Assembly (NCBI GenBank): GCA_903813345.2
Contig: CAIIXF020000006.1
Coordinates: 7,552,989 to 7,616,988 of the forward strand
From: Owenia fusiformis
Lineage: Eukaryota; Annelida; Polychaeta; Sabellida; Oweniidae
DNA length: 64,000 nucleotides
Direction of reading: 5' to 3'
Shown: positions 50,101-59,338 of the stretch, one piece after another
Numbering within the stretch: position 1 is the first letter of the stretch
Layout: each line of letters begins with the position of its first letter
Program-made: the position numbers and the translations under genes
Notes under the pieces: generated by a model
The model's input: the letters and a program-made list of their open reading frames with translations, nothing else
What the model was told of the DNA's origin: nothing
The model's database searches: none

Positions 50101-53100
50101 CTGTAAACTTTCATTCAAGGGATAGCCAAACTTTGGGTTTGTTTACTTTCATCCAAAACGAGGCTAGGCTGGAGATCAGCTGTTTTAGCTCAGTGATTTT
50201 GTCTTGTCTGGGGACTCTCTTCATTGCATTGAAACGGGCCGGACGTGTATAACTTTTTGGAATTATAACATTCAAAAACGCAACTCAAAACTGGATATTT
50301 ATATAAACACAGATATACCAACTTAGGTGAACAAGTTGGGGAAGGTAATTGAATTGATTTTATTGTAATTTTGACAGGTTTTTGAATTTGATAAACCACT
50401 GTAGTATCTTTTATTTTTATCTCAATTAGCGTGTATAACATGTATAAACACTCATTTAAAACTGTTTAGGGGATTTATTGCTAAAGGACTACTGTTGATT
50501 TGGATTATATAAAGTTTCTAGCGTCTTTTGGATCAGCTTGAGCTTTGAACTGATTCAGTCTTATTCCATACTGGCAATAACCCCCGCTTAGACAGTAAAG
50601 CTCCTTCTCAGATAATTGTCTGTAATTGGGCTTTATCACCCACTCCCTAATTTAAATCCCAGTACCCGTTTCTGTGATTTTTCACCGCCAGTTTGGTTGG
50701 AGGAACTTCAATAAGAACAGGGGTCACTGTGTGCCGACAAGCCTTAAAGGTCATGGCAAGCCATTTCAAGCTCATTTGGCTTCATCTGGCTTATTAGAGC
50801 TTCCCATATATTTACCACAACTTCCCCCCCTAAAGGTCACGGCAAGCCATTTTAAGCCCATTTGGCTTCTTTGGGCTTCCTGTTACTATTTAGACTATTT
50901 ACTACAACCCCTCCCTTATACATGTTATACCAAAAACACTGATTGTATTTATTTCTAGTCAGTTTTACACGTCTGGCCTTACTATATATTGTTGCTTATA
51001 ATAGATACATCATTCACTATTCTTTTTCTTTAAACTTGGAATGATTTCTCATATTCCATATCTGTTTTGATTTATAAACCTGAAATTGAGAGATAACTTT
51101 TTGAGCAATTGTAAATTCGAGGGATCCCGGGAATTGTTATGGAACATTTGACAAGGCGTACGTAAAGTTATGGTCTTTAGGAACCAATGTAACTTATTCT
51201 AAACCAGAGTCATTGTTCCTGGGGTTCCATTGAATAATCTTTATGACCTTCCCCCTCCCCCTTCATTCAACTTGAGACTGTATTAACTTTATTCACCAAA
51301 GTAACTTTTATTGACCCATTAGAAAACAATATGTTGTGTATGTTCATGCCTGGGTATTTTAAAAGGGATCCCGAGCATTCTTTCTGACCATAATCAAACA
51401 GCTGATCACTGATTCTGCACCCAGTACTTGCAGAGTCAAAGTCAGTATTGAAGCCAGTTCATAAGGCTTTAAGCCTATTCTAAGATGCTGTCTAGACATT
51501 TTGACCAGCCCCTAACTACATAGCATGAGTTAGTACAGATTCCATTTGGGGTCTTCAAGCCTGGCACTTGCTTGTATGGGGTTCTAGTCAGTGTTTACCA
51601 TCTACCCCTCCCCATTTAGTTTCCATATCTGGTCTAAATCTATGTTAGCTATATTCTATAGTTTTTCGATTATAGACAGATTTTATGCAAGAATACCTTA
51701 CCCTTTTGTTTGCTAATTGTGGGAAAAACTACGTTCCACTTTTCATGTGAGTAGTATAGGAAGGTGATTTCAATCCCACTAGAGATCATACATAACGGAA
51801 CTGTTGATTACATTTTTGGAAAGAAACACATTTTGGGCTTTATTGCAAATTGATTTACTGAACTTCCACTGACTTTGCTTTTTTGTGCATTGTGTATGAG
51901 AGACCATTTGTGTACTTGATATACCATTTGAATGTACTGATTTTGTAACGTTTGTGTAGAATAGTAATAGAAATAGAGTCGTTTTTATACATTATATAAA
52001 AATCCATTTACTTCCACTGTTTTGTTATTCGTGTGTTTAAATGGTGAATTAGTAATAGTATCCCCTGATGAGTTTGACAGACTCCTGATTTGAAAAAGCC
52101 CTACTTTAAGCATTACAAAGTTTCCCACTTTAATTGTGAAAAGTGACAACTTGAAGCCCATTGTAGCCCTCAAGTGGCTGCAACTTGACTTCCACCTGGT
52201 CATACTCACGTCCTAACTTCATACTTATTTGATGCAATTTAACACTGGGCATATTCAGAATCTTGAGTTTGTTGCCATTTGCTTTTATGAAATATAAAAT
52301 TTACATTGAACACTGAGATATCTAACTAAGCCTATACTTAGATATTGTTATTCCGTAACTTTTATCCCGAAATTGTTCCACTTCATCCCAATTATTTGTT
52401 ATCCCAGAATTTATCCCTAAATTATCCCGTAAATTTTCATAGCAAAATTTATCCCAATTTTATTCCCTATATATTTATCCCCACTTTATCCCATTTGTTA
52501 GGTACTGTGAACACAGATGTTGTTCAATTAAATAGGGGATACACTTTTCAACTTTTACTTGAACTTGTTCCGAAACTTAGTGAATGAAAACATCAAATCA
52601 AATTATTGACTCTTAGACTGTATTCTGTTTACGACCCTCAAACCACGCTACCACACGAGGGTCGCGACAATTAATTGTAAAAATGACACATGGGCTTCAT
52701 ACTCGCAGGCATAAACATTGACCAATATGTGATCTTTTGTCATATTTCTCCTGCATCCTGTCAAGTTTACCCCAATTCTCTGTTCTGTTTGCTACTTCTG
52801 TTTTTCCTGGGCTGTTTTTATTATTAGCAATTTCAATCCTTTTCTTGATTGTTTTCGCCCACTGGGAGTTACTTTAGAAGTCCTCGAAATGAATGCCCAT
52901 GGCCCTTTATAATGAGGGAAAAACTTTGTCATACACCTCTCTTTCAAATAAACACCCATTGGCTTATTTGCAAGAAACTTCGGTAGGCCTAGTAAAAGTC
53001 TGAAATAAATGTCTCTCGTAAACCTAAAGTTCATATGGTTTATGTAATTTTTACTTTGTTTCAGTATGGCCCTAACAATGTATTTGATTTGAAGAAAGGA

Positions 53101-54739
53101 GAAGTGAAACTCTGGTGTAGATGTGGACTCAGCAAGAAGCAGCCTTGGTGTGATGGTAGGTCGTCTGAATAAAATGCATGCTACAACAAACAAATACTGT
53201 ACAGGCCTGTCGCCAGGATTTGCCAAGGGGGGTTCAATTTTCAAAAATTTCCAGGGGGGGTCACATTTGACAATTTTGGTCCAATTATGGCTAAAATCAC
53301 TTGAGAAGTGCTCAAAAAAAGAAGTGGTGAAAAACTTCATGATTTTGAAAGAATTTTCGGCCAGGGGGGGAGGCTGCTGTAACTAATATTGTATGAAGCC
53401 TTGAAATATGTGTGACATTGACAGAAATTGACAATATTAAACAGATTATATTATGTTTTATAATACTGTATGGCCTAATTGCCATGATATCATTTATTGC
53501 TTTTTTCTCAGGAAAGGAAATGAAATATATAATATCTTTAGTATTGTTTTCCTAACATTAAAAAAATAGAAATTTTTTTATGTTATAGGCCTAGTATAAT
53601 GTGGGATAAATTATGACCCATATCCTATCAACTGTTCAACTATTCAATAAATGCCCATGTGTCATTAACGAGTTATGTGCCATTTAAATATGGCTTTTAT
53701 TTTGTTTAGTCTTGCTAGTACAGTTAAAGTTAAAGCACATACAGGGAGGGCCAAAAATGGAACATTTTCCATCCATTGTTAAATTTTTTGTTAGACTTAG
53801 TCATGTATTATCTTCATTACTTTATGGAATTGAAAAACAATTCATTGTTAATAGCTTGTGTAAATATGAATATACAAGCTGAACGTTTAATTACTCAATG
53901 CAAGGGTTTCCTAAAGATGTCCTTCACCCACCTAAACAATCAGTCTGAGCTGTATTTGACAGTCACACATGGCTTAAATGATTGGTTTTGATACATATTG
54001 TGCCAGTTTTGAAAAAAGCAGACGTCAGTCAAGCTATATTATTCAAGGGATATGTTTTAACATGTTTAATTGATGGAAATTTTGTTGAGACCATTTGAAG
54101 GGCACATATTTTCAGCAATGATGTCTCGGAGAAAATTTGGAAATTTTTCATGAAACACATATAGTATACAGATCATGACCATGACAAGCCAAAAATGATT
54201 ATACATACGTATTTTTATCTTTAACATTTTCACAAATAATCATTTTACCATTATGTGAAACTTTGTGGATTGAACTGCAATAATAAAGAAAATTGAATAT
54301 TAAATAGAAAAATGTTCAAATTTTTATTGGCCCACCCTTTACATGGCATAGATTGGTTCCACTTTTTTAAATGTCTCACCAACTCCAATATTAATCAAAA
54401 CCTCTTAATGTGAACTTCTAACGCTTGTGCCAGCAGTGTTCGCTTTAAACAGGTTTTACTGTAAACAAAGTTTAACACTGAATGTAATTGCCTTTTCCAG
54501 GATCTCACGTAGGAACTGGAATAAAGCCAATGAAATGGACAGTTGACAAGCAACAAAGACTCTATCAACTTTGTGCTTGTAAATACACCAAATCTCCACC
54601 ATATTGTGATGCCACACACACAAATTTACCTTGTGATGTCATAGAGAGACAGGAAATATGTAGTAATAAGGGCAAACATGAATTAAAGGACTTCACAAAA
54701 AAATTATGTACAGGGTGTGGATGGGTTCCAGATTTTTGA
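41163..54739 (+). CDS. CISD3: CISD3-like double-CDGSH iron-sulfur protein, 3 exons, 11.8-kb first intron
   Basis: Exons: 41163-41231, 53065-53155, 54501-54739; 132 residues. NEET proteins bind 2Fe-2S clusters; CISD3 is the mitochondrial-matrix member with two CDGSH domains in one chain. Domain 1 is W-C-R-C-G-L-S-K-K-Q-P-W-C-D-G-S-H (ligands C41, C43, C52, H56). Domain 2 is C-A-C-K-Y-T-K-S-P-P-Y-C-D-A-T-H (C78, C80, C89, H93), with alanine where glycine is usual. Exon 1 joins in phase, giving P-A-V-A-M-Y-G-P before domain 1, which fits the family spacing. The N-terminus before that is only about 20 residues and acidic, not a clear mitochondrial targeting sequence. The real start may be in another exon. 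About 39 residues follow domain 2 and include a C-x-x-C pair near the end (C-T-G-C-G-W), beyond the usual family end. Intron 1 holds a full LTR element; exons 2 and 3 are secure, exon 1 is likely. Confidence 0.88.
41350..41681. repeat. G/C-run MITE family, copy 2
   Basis: It reads CAGGGGCAGATCTGGGAACC at the left and CCTAATCCGCCAGTG at the right, with GGGCCC, AAAATTT and AAGGCCTT blocks between. It is the inverse orientation of the copy at 24669-24902, and longer. It lies in intron 1 of the CISD3-like gene, upstream of the LTR element. Confidence 0.75.
41990..42068 (-). repeat. tRNA-derived SINE head, copy A
   Basis: On the minus strand the order is A-box (CAGGAGTAGAGGG), an anticodon-like arm (CTGCCTTGCAAGCAG), then a B-box (GGGTTTGATTCCC). 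The stem ends do not pair as a functional tRNA would. A similar unit lies at 42240-42335, suggesting a composite or tandem SINE. Confidence 0.6.
42240..42335 (-). repeat. tRNA-derived SINE head, copy B
   Basis: The minus strand reads GTGGCTCAGGGGTAGAGCAT (A-box), an arm-like CTGGCTTGTGAGCGGCAG and a B-box GGTTCTATTCC. Both copies are preceded (in plus sense) by a common block, CACGTCAGTCGGGAAGCTGT or CATGTCTGTCGGGGAGCTGT. Confidence 0.65.
42517..45447 (+). repeat. 5' LTR (2931 bp)
   Basis: It begins TGTGACGATCC and ends GGGTCGCGACA. A TATA-like TTATATAAAG lies near 43280. A ~95-bp internal duplication with AAAGGTCA(T/C)GGCAAGCCAT spans about 43521-43700. Seven exact TTATCCC motifs cluster at 45125-45270. 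Compared by eye with the 3' copy I find three substitutions (for example near 43561 and at the CTGTTATCCC site near 45138) and one 2-bp indel (CTATATAG against CTATAG near 44433). Confidence 0.95.
45590..47944 (+). CDS. Gag polyprotein of the LTR retrotransposon (784 residues)
   Basis: This is an intact 784-codon ORF beginning 142 bp after the 5' LTR. Gag packages element RNA into cytoplasmic particles. The first ~495 residues are hydrophilic, Ser/Pro/Tyr-rich and match nothing I recognise. Residues about 500-665 read as a Ty3/Gypsy-type capsid region: F-N-G-K-C-S-L-S-A-F-L-I-Q-F, N-G-W-T-D-E-E-S-A-I-Y, L-E-G-E-A-V and later A-F-I-D-A-L. Two CCHC zinc knuckles (C-x2-C-x4-H-x4-C) lie at about 735-748 and 763-776, close to the C-terminus, as expected for the nucleocapsid part. 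The frame stops at TAG 47942 with no overlapping or frameshifted pol. The ~500-residue N-terminal extension is long for this family and may come from an acquired segment. Confidence 0.9.
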   Translation: MSEKSKMKTLPCQKSLSGAFGSITPRYLDDSEVVLGHQHLNKDLKLAQDDTLPIGSPAASKILVKRKSPFRPLLPPIKITDISRFRPNTPEFSHSRNLTLKSPINVKQERKHDYTKPNYDLLDDSSKEGVVKDVQVNYQVPPIAPVPLTPHEGDMLQGAYGGELSEQTLQSPLMIPSDRIPPSMYYDPNYMKCLPKETPSADQPYDLKMDFQASNAPLVAKEIPQLSEPNKLKHAEFLTDKTVPNSGIKSKSYECMHQPESTLCRQALKRPNARVLCESSEFPPCKILVVDKSDMFSLSDKSSQSTEFSANCRQPYCLPKSVDPTYDSHLETRSWLDAQIPGYYRSALPSHDISAQSDSNGYTPCQQVSFKQRVNEDYARSSQAESILSSLEYETPVYFSDPDYVENGMKRPSYHTKSRQRPAYYMNNSEEYESATENCFSPLGSTVMSRSKVNPSSPGLYRQIDEPNDLFISNPNTCDQASCTGVENQRRGNSFSRREMKAPLFNGKCSLSAFLIQFRLVSNINGWTDEESAIYMVRSLEGEAVNVLDDLDDEDLPTLASIINVLKINYEPPEQSNHARAELKHKFRGNDEPLEKLAHDIRKLSRQAFGKSGMSRKTIDDLAKQAFIDALNNEELESKLSFSNPKSLNEALTMALQYEAFFKGRKKRLERFQDPVICATPTPVQVNSSTAATSLSLSESDIMEIVEQKMEALTRNLTQTITKENPVSKLKRKYCKICDSGSHSVFDCSQRHPNSKVPGATVCFKCGQGTHCVNACPSLKGRLS
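47945..49726 (+). other. Noncoding 3' internal region of the LTR element (pol missing)
   Basis: About 1.8 kb lies between gag and the polypurine tract with no plus-strand ORF above 60 codons and no recognisable pol motif. It ends in GTTCGAGGACGAAC just before the polypurine tract, a block common at that place in Ty3/Gypsy elements. The region may contain packaging or transport signals. Confidence 0.7.
49727..49740 (+). other. Polypurine tract of the LTR element
   Basis: AAAAGGGGGAGCAG sits immediately before the TGTGACG of the 3' LTR, the expected primer site for plus-strand DNA synthesis. Confidence 0.85.
49741..52669 (+). repeat. 3' LTR (2929 bp)
   Basis: It is nearly identical to the 5' LTR over its whole length (see that entry). 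It ends GGGTCGCGACA, followed by the ATTA target duplication. The very low divergence indicates a recent insertion. Confidence 0.95.
53203..53392. repeat. G-run MITE fragment, relative at 62953-63030
   Basis: The left end, CAGGCCTGTCGCCAGGATTT, resembles the CAGGCCCGTAGCCAG end. The right part, TTTTGAAAGAATTT(T)CGGCCAGGGGGG, recurs at 62953-62980. It lies just after CISD3 exon 2, inside intron 2. hAT-type MITEs often have such ends; this is an inference. Confidence 0.6.
53741..54341. mobile_element. MITE with ACAGGGAGGGCC / GGCCCACCCTTT ends
   Basis: The left end is ACAGGGAGGGCCAAAAATGG and the right end ATTTTTATTGGCCCACCCTTT, an imperfect inverse. It is about 600 bp long, close to the 604-bp elements at 10215 and 56349. 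No ORF typical of a transposase is present. It lies in intron 2 of the CISD3-like gene. Confidence 0.7.
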
Positions 54740-55654
54740 TGGTTTTAATTAGCATATTCTTTCCAAGACATGGCATCGCATAGGCATGGTCAACATATTG
54801 TATTTTTCTAGTCCTAACTGTTAGTGAGAAAAAAAGACTTTAAAACAGGGCCATGAATTCATATGATCCAAAATCTGATCCTGATAAATATTGTAAGTAA
54901 TGTTGCATTGCAGAATTAATCCTGCAATACATCGTAGCATTAGTGGCCCCATTAGTGAAATTAAACCATCTTCCAGGATATAGATCTTATCCTATCACAA
55001 TTCCAACTACAAACTGTAGAAAAAATTTCAGATTAGATGCAATGTAATTCAGATTAATTCACCAAATAGTTATCCAGGGGGTCATTAACAGAAACTTCAT
55101 AAAGTAACGACTTTGTAAGTCAATTGTTGTAACCATGGATATGATGATGTCACATTTAGGGAACAATGGACTTAACGAATTCTTAACTCTTTGTTCATGT
55201 CCCCCAGATTAATAATTCTTTAATACTAAAGATAGAATTCATCTCAATGACTTTTTGGATTGTACAAATTCACGATCCCAGGAGGAAGTTGGCAGATCTA
55301 ATTGTTCTGGCCTAAGAATATCAATAATGTTAAACCATTGTATTCCTTCAGTATGATATACTTTGATGGATCAAAATGAAATATATCTAATAAAGTATTC
55401 AAACAATAAACACTTATTTTATTTTTATCGCTACTGGACTATTAAATGCATTTAAATTGGTACACTTTTTTTCAAGTTGTATAAAAAACAATGCGTCACA
55501 CTTCCAACATACTCTGAAGGAGACATCTTTATATTCCTCTAACTTCGCATGATATAGTCGGCCTATAATATGTATATTTCAGTTAACAGACCTAAAATTC
55601 AATGTTACTATCTATCTATTCCCCACTTAACCATGTTAACTAAGTGACTTAGAT
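54740..55654. other. CISD3 3' flank, nothing else recognised
   Basis: A/T-rich 3' UTR and intergenic sequence. An AATAAA occurs near 55405, rather far from the stop codon. No gene or repeat was recognised. Confidence 0.45.
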
Positions 55655-56040
55655 AGCAACACAGTAGAATGAACAGTAGTTTATTTGAAAGAACTTACAG
55701 TTGTATCAATAGAATAGTACTGTACATTATTTTTCTATTTTTAAAGAACGAATTCAAAGGACACTTAGCAAGTTATCAAAAACTTACTATATTTGCACAA
55801 AGCCATCTTTAGATTGGTGATCAATCTAAAGATGGCTATGTGCAAATATAGTGAATCAAAAAACAGTGTGGCAAAAAAGACAATTGACACCCAGTTTTTG
55901 AAATGTACATTTAATCTTCTTTTGTAACTGTGTAATAATTAAACAACGATATAGTTTTGATCTAAGCTTAATTTTAAATCAAATGTTCAACTTTACACCT
56001 TGACTGTCACGAAGCTGAACTTATCACACTCCATTCACAC
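55655..56040. repeat. Dispersed repeat, second copy of 11277-11545
   Basis: It shares GAATGAACAGTAGTTTATTT, CAGTGTGGCA, AAAGACAATTGAC and GACTGTCAC blocks in order with the copy at 11277-11545. This copy is interrupted by the perfect-looking hairpin at 55786-55852. Confidence 0.65.
55786..55852. repeat. 31-bp near-perfect hairpin with 5-nt loop
   Basis: The stem runs ACTATATTTGCACA, one A/A mismatch, then AGCCATCTTTAGATTG; the loop is GTGAT and the inverse strand follows. Only one of 31 positions fails to pair. It may be a small inverted duplication or a transcribed hairpin. Confidence 0.8.
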
Positions 56041-56049
56041 TCACTCCTC

Positions 56050-56170
56050 TTCAAAATTTGGCCTGAAATTAGAAAATAAGGCCTTTAATGGCCCAATAAT
56101 GATCAAAAGGCCCACTTTTTGGGGCCTTAAGGCTTTTGGCCCAAGGCCCCCAGCCCCCCCCCCCCCTGAA
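56050..56170. repeat. G/C-run MITE family, partial copy 3
   Basis: It contains TTTGGCCTGAAATTAGAAAA, AAGGCCTTTAATGGCCC, GGGGCCTTAAGG and a run of C, matching the inside of the copy at 41350-41681. The left terminus is missing. Confidence 0.65.
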
Positions 56171-56348
56171 TCTGATTGTTGAAATACACTTAACTTTTAC
56201 TTGATCTATCCAACAGAGTGTTGAAAATAATAAGTGTAGTATTTATGATCTAAAATCGACACTGATACTTTTTGTGTCAGGCCTAGCCTAATCTCTATAC
56301 ATGTATTAGGAATATAGAGACGGCATTGGAATAAGGTAAATGAAATAT

Positions 56349-56952
56349 ACAGGGTGTCAAAAAACAACGGCACCCCCCTCTACAGCAAAAAGTCCTCAAT
56401 GTTCCATATCATGTCATACCTCATTTGAAAGATAACTTAATTCTGGAGTTACTCATCAAATTTCATTTAATAAAACTTAATATTAAAAAAGCTACATTGT
56501 TTCAAAGTTTGCTACTTTGGTACTTTGTTTGCTGCTCTGTTACTGGTTAAAAGTCAAATCTTCAGAAAGTGAAATATGAAAGAATTACCCCAGATTTCAA
56601 CTGCACTGAACATATGGGTTCATGTCTGAAAAACAGGGTATAGGAACTGATGGACAAAGAGCCTCTTGAAAATAGATACAGTAGGGATGTATTTCTGAAG
56701 AATGTGAGGAAAGTGCGAAGAGGATTATGCAACGCTACACCTTTATGTGAATTTTTATTGAAATCATATCTGTCCAGATAAGCTGCTGTTTGAGCAGCAA
56801 CTGGTGGTCATACCAACTACTAAGAATCAGCTGTAAATCTGTAAAATTATATGATATAAAGCTGAAATTTCTCAGGTAACTCCAGAACACACCATGTAGC
56901 ATTCAGTACTTTTTGCTGTAGAGGGCGGTGCCGTTGTTTTTTGACACCCTGT
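56349..56952. mobile_element. MITE with ~50-bp ACAGGGTGTCAAAAAACAAC inverted ends
   Basis: The left end is ACAGGGTGTCAAAAAACAAC followed by GGCACC and CTCTACAGCAAAAAGT. The right end is the inverse (ACTTTTTGCTGTAGAG...GACACCCTGT). The ends lie in TATA, consistent with a TA target. At 604 bp it has the same length as the 10215 element but different inside sequence. No transposase is present. Confidence 0.88.
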
Positions 56953-58590
56953 ATATGATGTGATTAGGCTCAATATATGTGTATGTTTATTGATCATTGA
57001 GACCATGGACTTTAAATGACAATTGAGATTAAAGTCCATGTTGAGACTAACAGGACAGGAGGAACCTTGCTGAGATCTGTTTTAAAACTATTGAATTTCC
57101 CGCCACAATATCCATCCAATCAACGCTCACGTTATGATTATCTGTGGTGGAACTATTGACCAATGGAATGAGAGCTTACAACGACGTGAAGTTGAATTTG
57201 TTCAGAAGTTCACACAAATTTATCGCACAAAAACCTAAATAACATTGTTAATTCGCGGAAACATGAAAGGAAAAGATTCACAAGAGATTGAGAAATATTA
57301 AATCATGAGACAGTGCAAGTGAAATATTGAGCAAGTAAGGTAAATATACTACTTTACCCATTTTGATCAAGATGGTGTTTTCAATTTATTTTTTATTTCA
57401 GTTTCTTTCAAGTTTCAGTTTTGTTGTAATGTAATGTACTATAATTGTGTAATTTAAAACGATGAAGTATCGCTGCTGCATACCACAGATTCGGAGCCAG
57501 ATCCAGACCCTATTGGTAGTTAGTCCAACAACATTAGACCTAGCCTGGGCCTCGTTTCTTATCTGACATGTCTTATTGCCCCGGCTAGGTCTAACTTCCA
57601 TGATGATTTTGCCCTTGATGCGATCATTTAATCGTTCAGCAGGTTTCGACATGCGGAACTAATTAAACTCCGAAAACATGGTAATATTACATAAAGAATG
57701 TGATTCAAGCATGCATACATACCTTATAAATACATACACACCATCCCGTACCCCCCTTAGACCATATTGATGCATAATTACGAAAATATTGGAGACAGGT
57801 TTGGAATTTTACGAAAATATCGGTCAGCTCCGGTAACATCGAAATTGCAAATCGTATCAGGAATTAACCGTCATTGCGACACTGCATCAACGAACAGTAG
57901 GTTTGCAATTAATAACGATTTTGTGTGTATACAAGAGCTATATAAATCAATCAAAGATACCTGCTATCCTCAAAAATGGTTATTTTATCCCGAGTAATCG
58001 CGTGATAATTATCAATCTATTTGACAACAATTTCGTTTCAAAAGTTTAAATTTTAACCCGGGACGAACAGACACAATGCCGGACATGCGGAAGTTTAACC
58101 TCATTTTACTTGTATAAATGACCATTTAATACAATAATATTGTGTTGAATCGCTTGATGTTATGTGTTTTTATATTGTTGTCAAGTATCAGTTGCATGTT
58201 ATCGCGGAAAAATGGTTTCGGTGGATCCAAAACTTGCATCAATGGAAAGAATAGTAAAGAGGTTAAACTCAATAATGGCCCCAAGAAAATTCTTCATAAT
58301 AAATAACGCCGTTATTGAGTTTAACGACGTTGAACTAATTGGTAGTAGGCTCAAATGTCGATAAATCAGAATGGTGAAAAACTCAAAGTCAGCACTATCA
58401 ATGGTATACTCTACCTTTAGATATAATCCTAAAAGTTCAAAAGCTTTTTGCCATTTTGTTTCACAACTGCGGTATGGTATAACTCCACCTTTTTTTTGTT
58501 TTTTTTTTACTTTATACCAGCATGTAATTTATTAAAAGTTTGTGATTATTATACAATTCTCTCTTTGTATTGCATTCCTTTTTTTATATT
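56953..58590. other. Intergenic, two weak ORFs, no confident gene
   Basis: A minus-strand frame starting at 57652 (M-S-K-P-A-E-R-L-N-D-R-I-K-G-K) has a possible donor GTATGC near 57480 and could be a first exon. A plus-strand ATG frame at 57770-57997 (75 codons) has no splice support. Small inverted repeats occur at about 57012-57047 (CATGGACTTTAA), 57534-57600 (TTAGACCTAGCC) and 58262-58326 (GTTAAACTCAATAA). I cannot support a gene here. Confidence 0.35.
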
Positions 58591-59000
58591 TAAGGTTCAG
58601 CTGGAAAGTAACATTTTGGTAAAAAATTGCTATACCTGCACATGTTATTTTCTGGTACATAATTAAGTATGAAGGCATGTGTGTATTTCCTTGCTTTTTT
58701 CAGGAAAGTATCATTACACTGTCTACTTTTAGTAAACCTGGAAACAGGTCAATGGTAGCTCCTGTGTTGTCTGGAAAATTTGAAAGAAAATTTGGAAAAA
58801 CAGGAAGTGTGAAATATCAGAATTCCCTGGAGTTCCCTTTGAACGCCTACCAGATATTCTAAAAGAAGACAATGTAATGATTCTTTCCTGAAAAAAGCAA
58901 GGAAATTGATACATGCCTTCATACTTTATTTTGTACCAGAAAATAACATGTGCAGGTATAGCAATTTTTTACCAAAATGTTACTTTCCAGCTGTACCTTA
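58591..59000. repeat. 410-bp palindrome (foldback element)
   Basis: It begins TAAGGTTCAGCTGGAAAGTA and ends with the near-inverse TACTTTCCAGCTGTACCTTA. The arms stay complementary through AATTGCTATACCTGCACATG and TCCTTGCTTTTTTCAGGAAA. The homology of the two arms continues, weaker, toward the centre near 58800. Confidence 0.85.
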
Positions 59001-59338
59001 AATTTTTTTTTTATTTCAGATAATTCAAAAAAGATTACATAAATTTAAAAATTTGTTTACATAAGTTACCTGTTGCATTACATGATAATATTTCTCTTGG
59101 AGCATATCAAACCAGGCCCATTTTCCATCAAATCTGGCCCAACTACTATCAGGTGGATGTCCTTCAAAAATCAAGTTGGCATGGTTACCAAAGCCTAATA
59201 GTTGCCATGGCAACCGTAGAAATGGGGTAAAAAATGGGGGCAAAAAAGCACCCAAACCCACCATTTTTTTAAAAAAAAAAACTATATTTCAAATCAAAAA
59301 CCTATATACAGTACAATTAATACATTTACATATAAAGG

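Larger units (their letters stand above)
42517..52669 (+). mobile_element. Young 10.15-kb gag-only LTR retrotransposon in intron 1 of the CISD3-like gene
   Basis: The two LTRs are 42517-45447 and 49741-52669, both running from TGTGACGATCC to GGGTCGCGACA. The flanks carry a 4-bp direct repeat ATTA (42513-42516 and 52670-52673), the target duplication. The internal part is 4293 bp: a 142-bp leader, one gag ORF, then 1.8 kb without coding sequence and a polypurine tract. No protease, reverse transcriptase, RNase H or integrase sequence was found, so copying would need a partner element. The Gag type suggests Ty3/Gypsy ancestry. It lies in the same orientation as the host gene. Confidence 0.95.

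Noticed and set aside
42810-52587. Pairs of identical 70-95-codon ORFs 7.2 kb apart
   Set aside because: They lie in the two LTR copies and are simply duplicated with them; none has a start context or domain.
52792-53340. 182-codon minus-strand ORF
   Set aside because: It lies antisense to CISD3 exon 2 and a MITE fragment, has no recognisable domain, and its codons look like translated repeat.
57398-57997. Divergent gene pair starting at 57652 (minus) and 57770 (plus)
   Set aside because: Neither frame shows a known domain and the only possible donor is unsupported; kept as a note in the intergenic entry.
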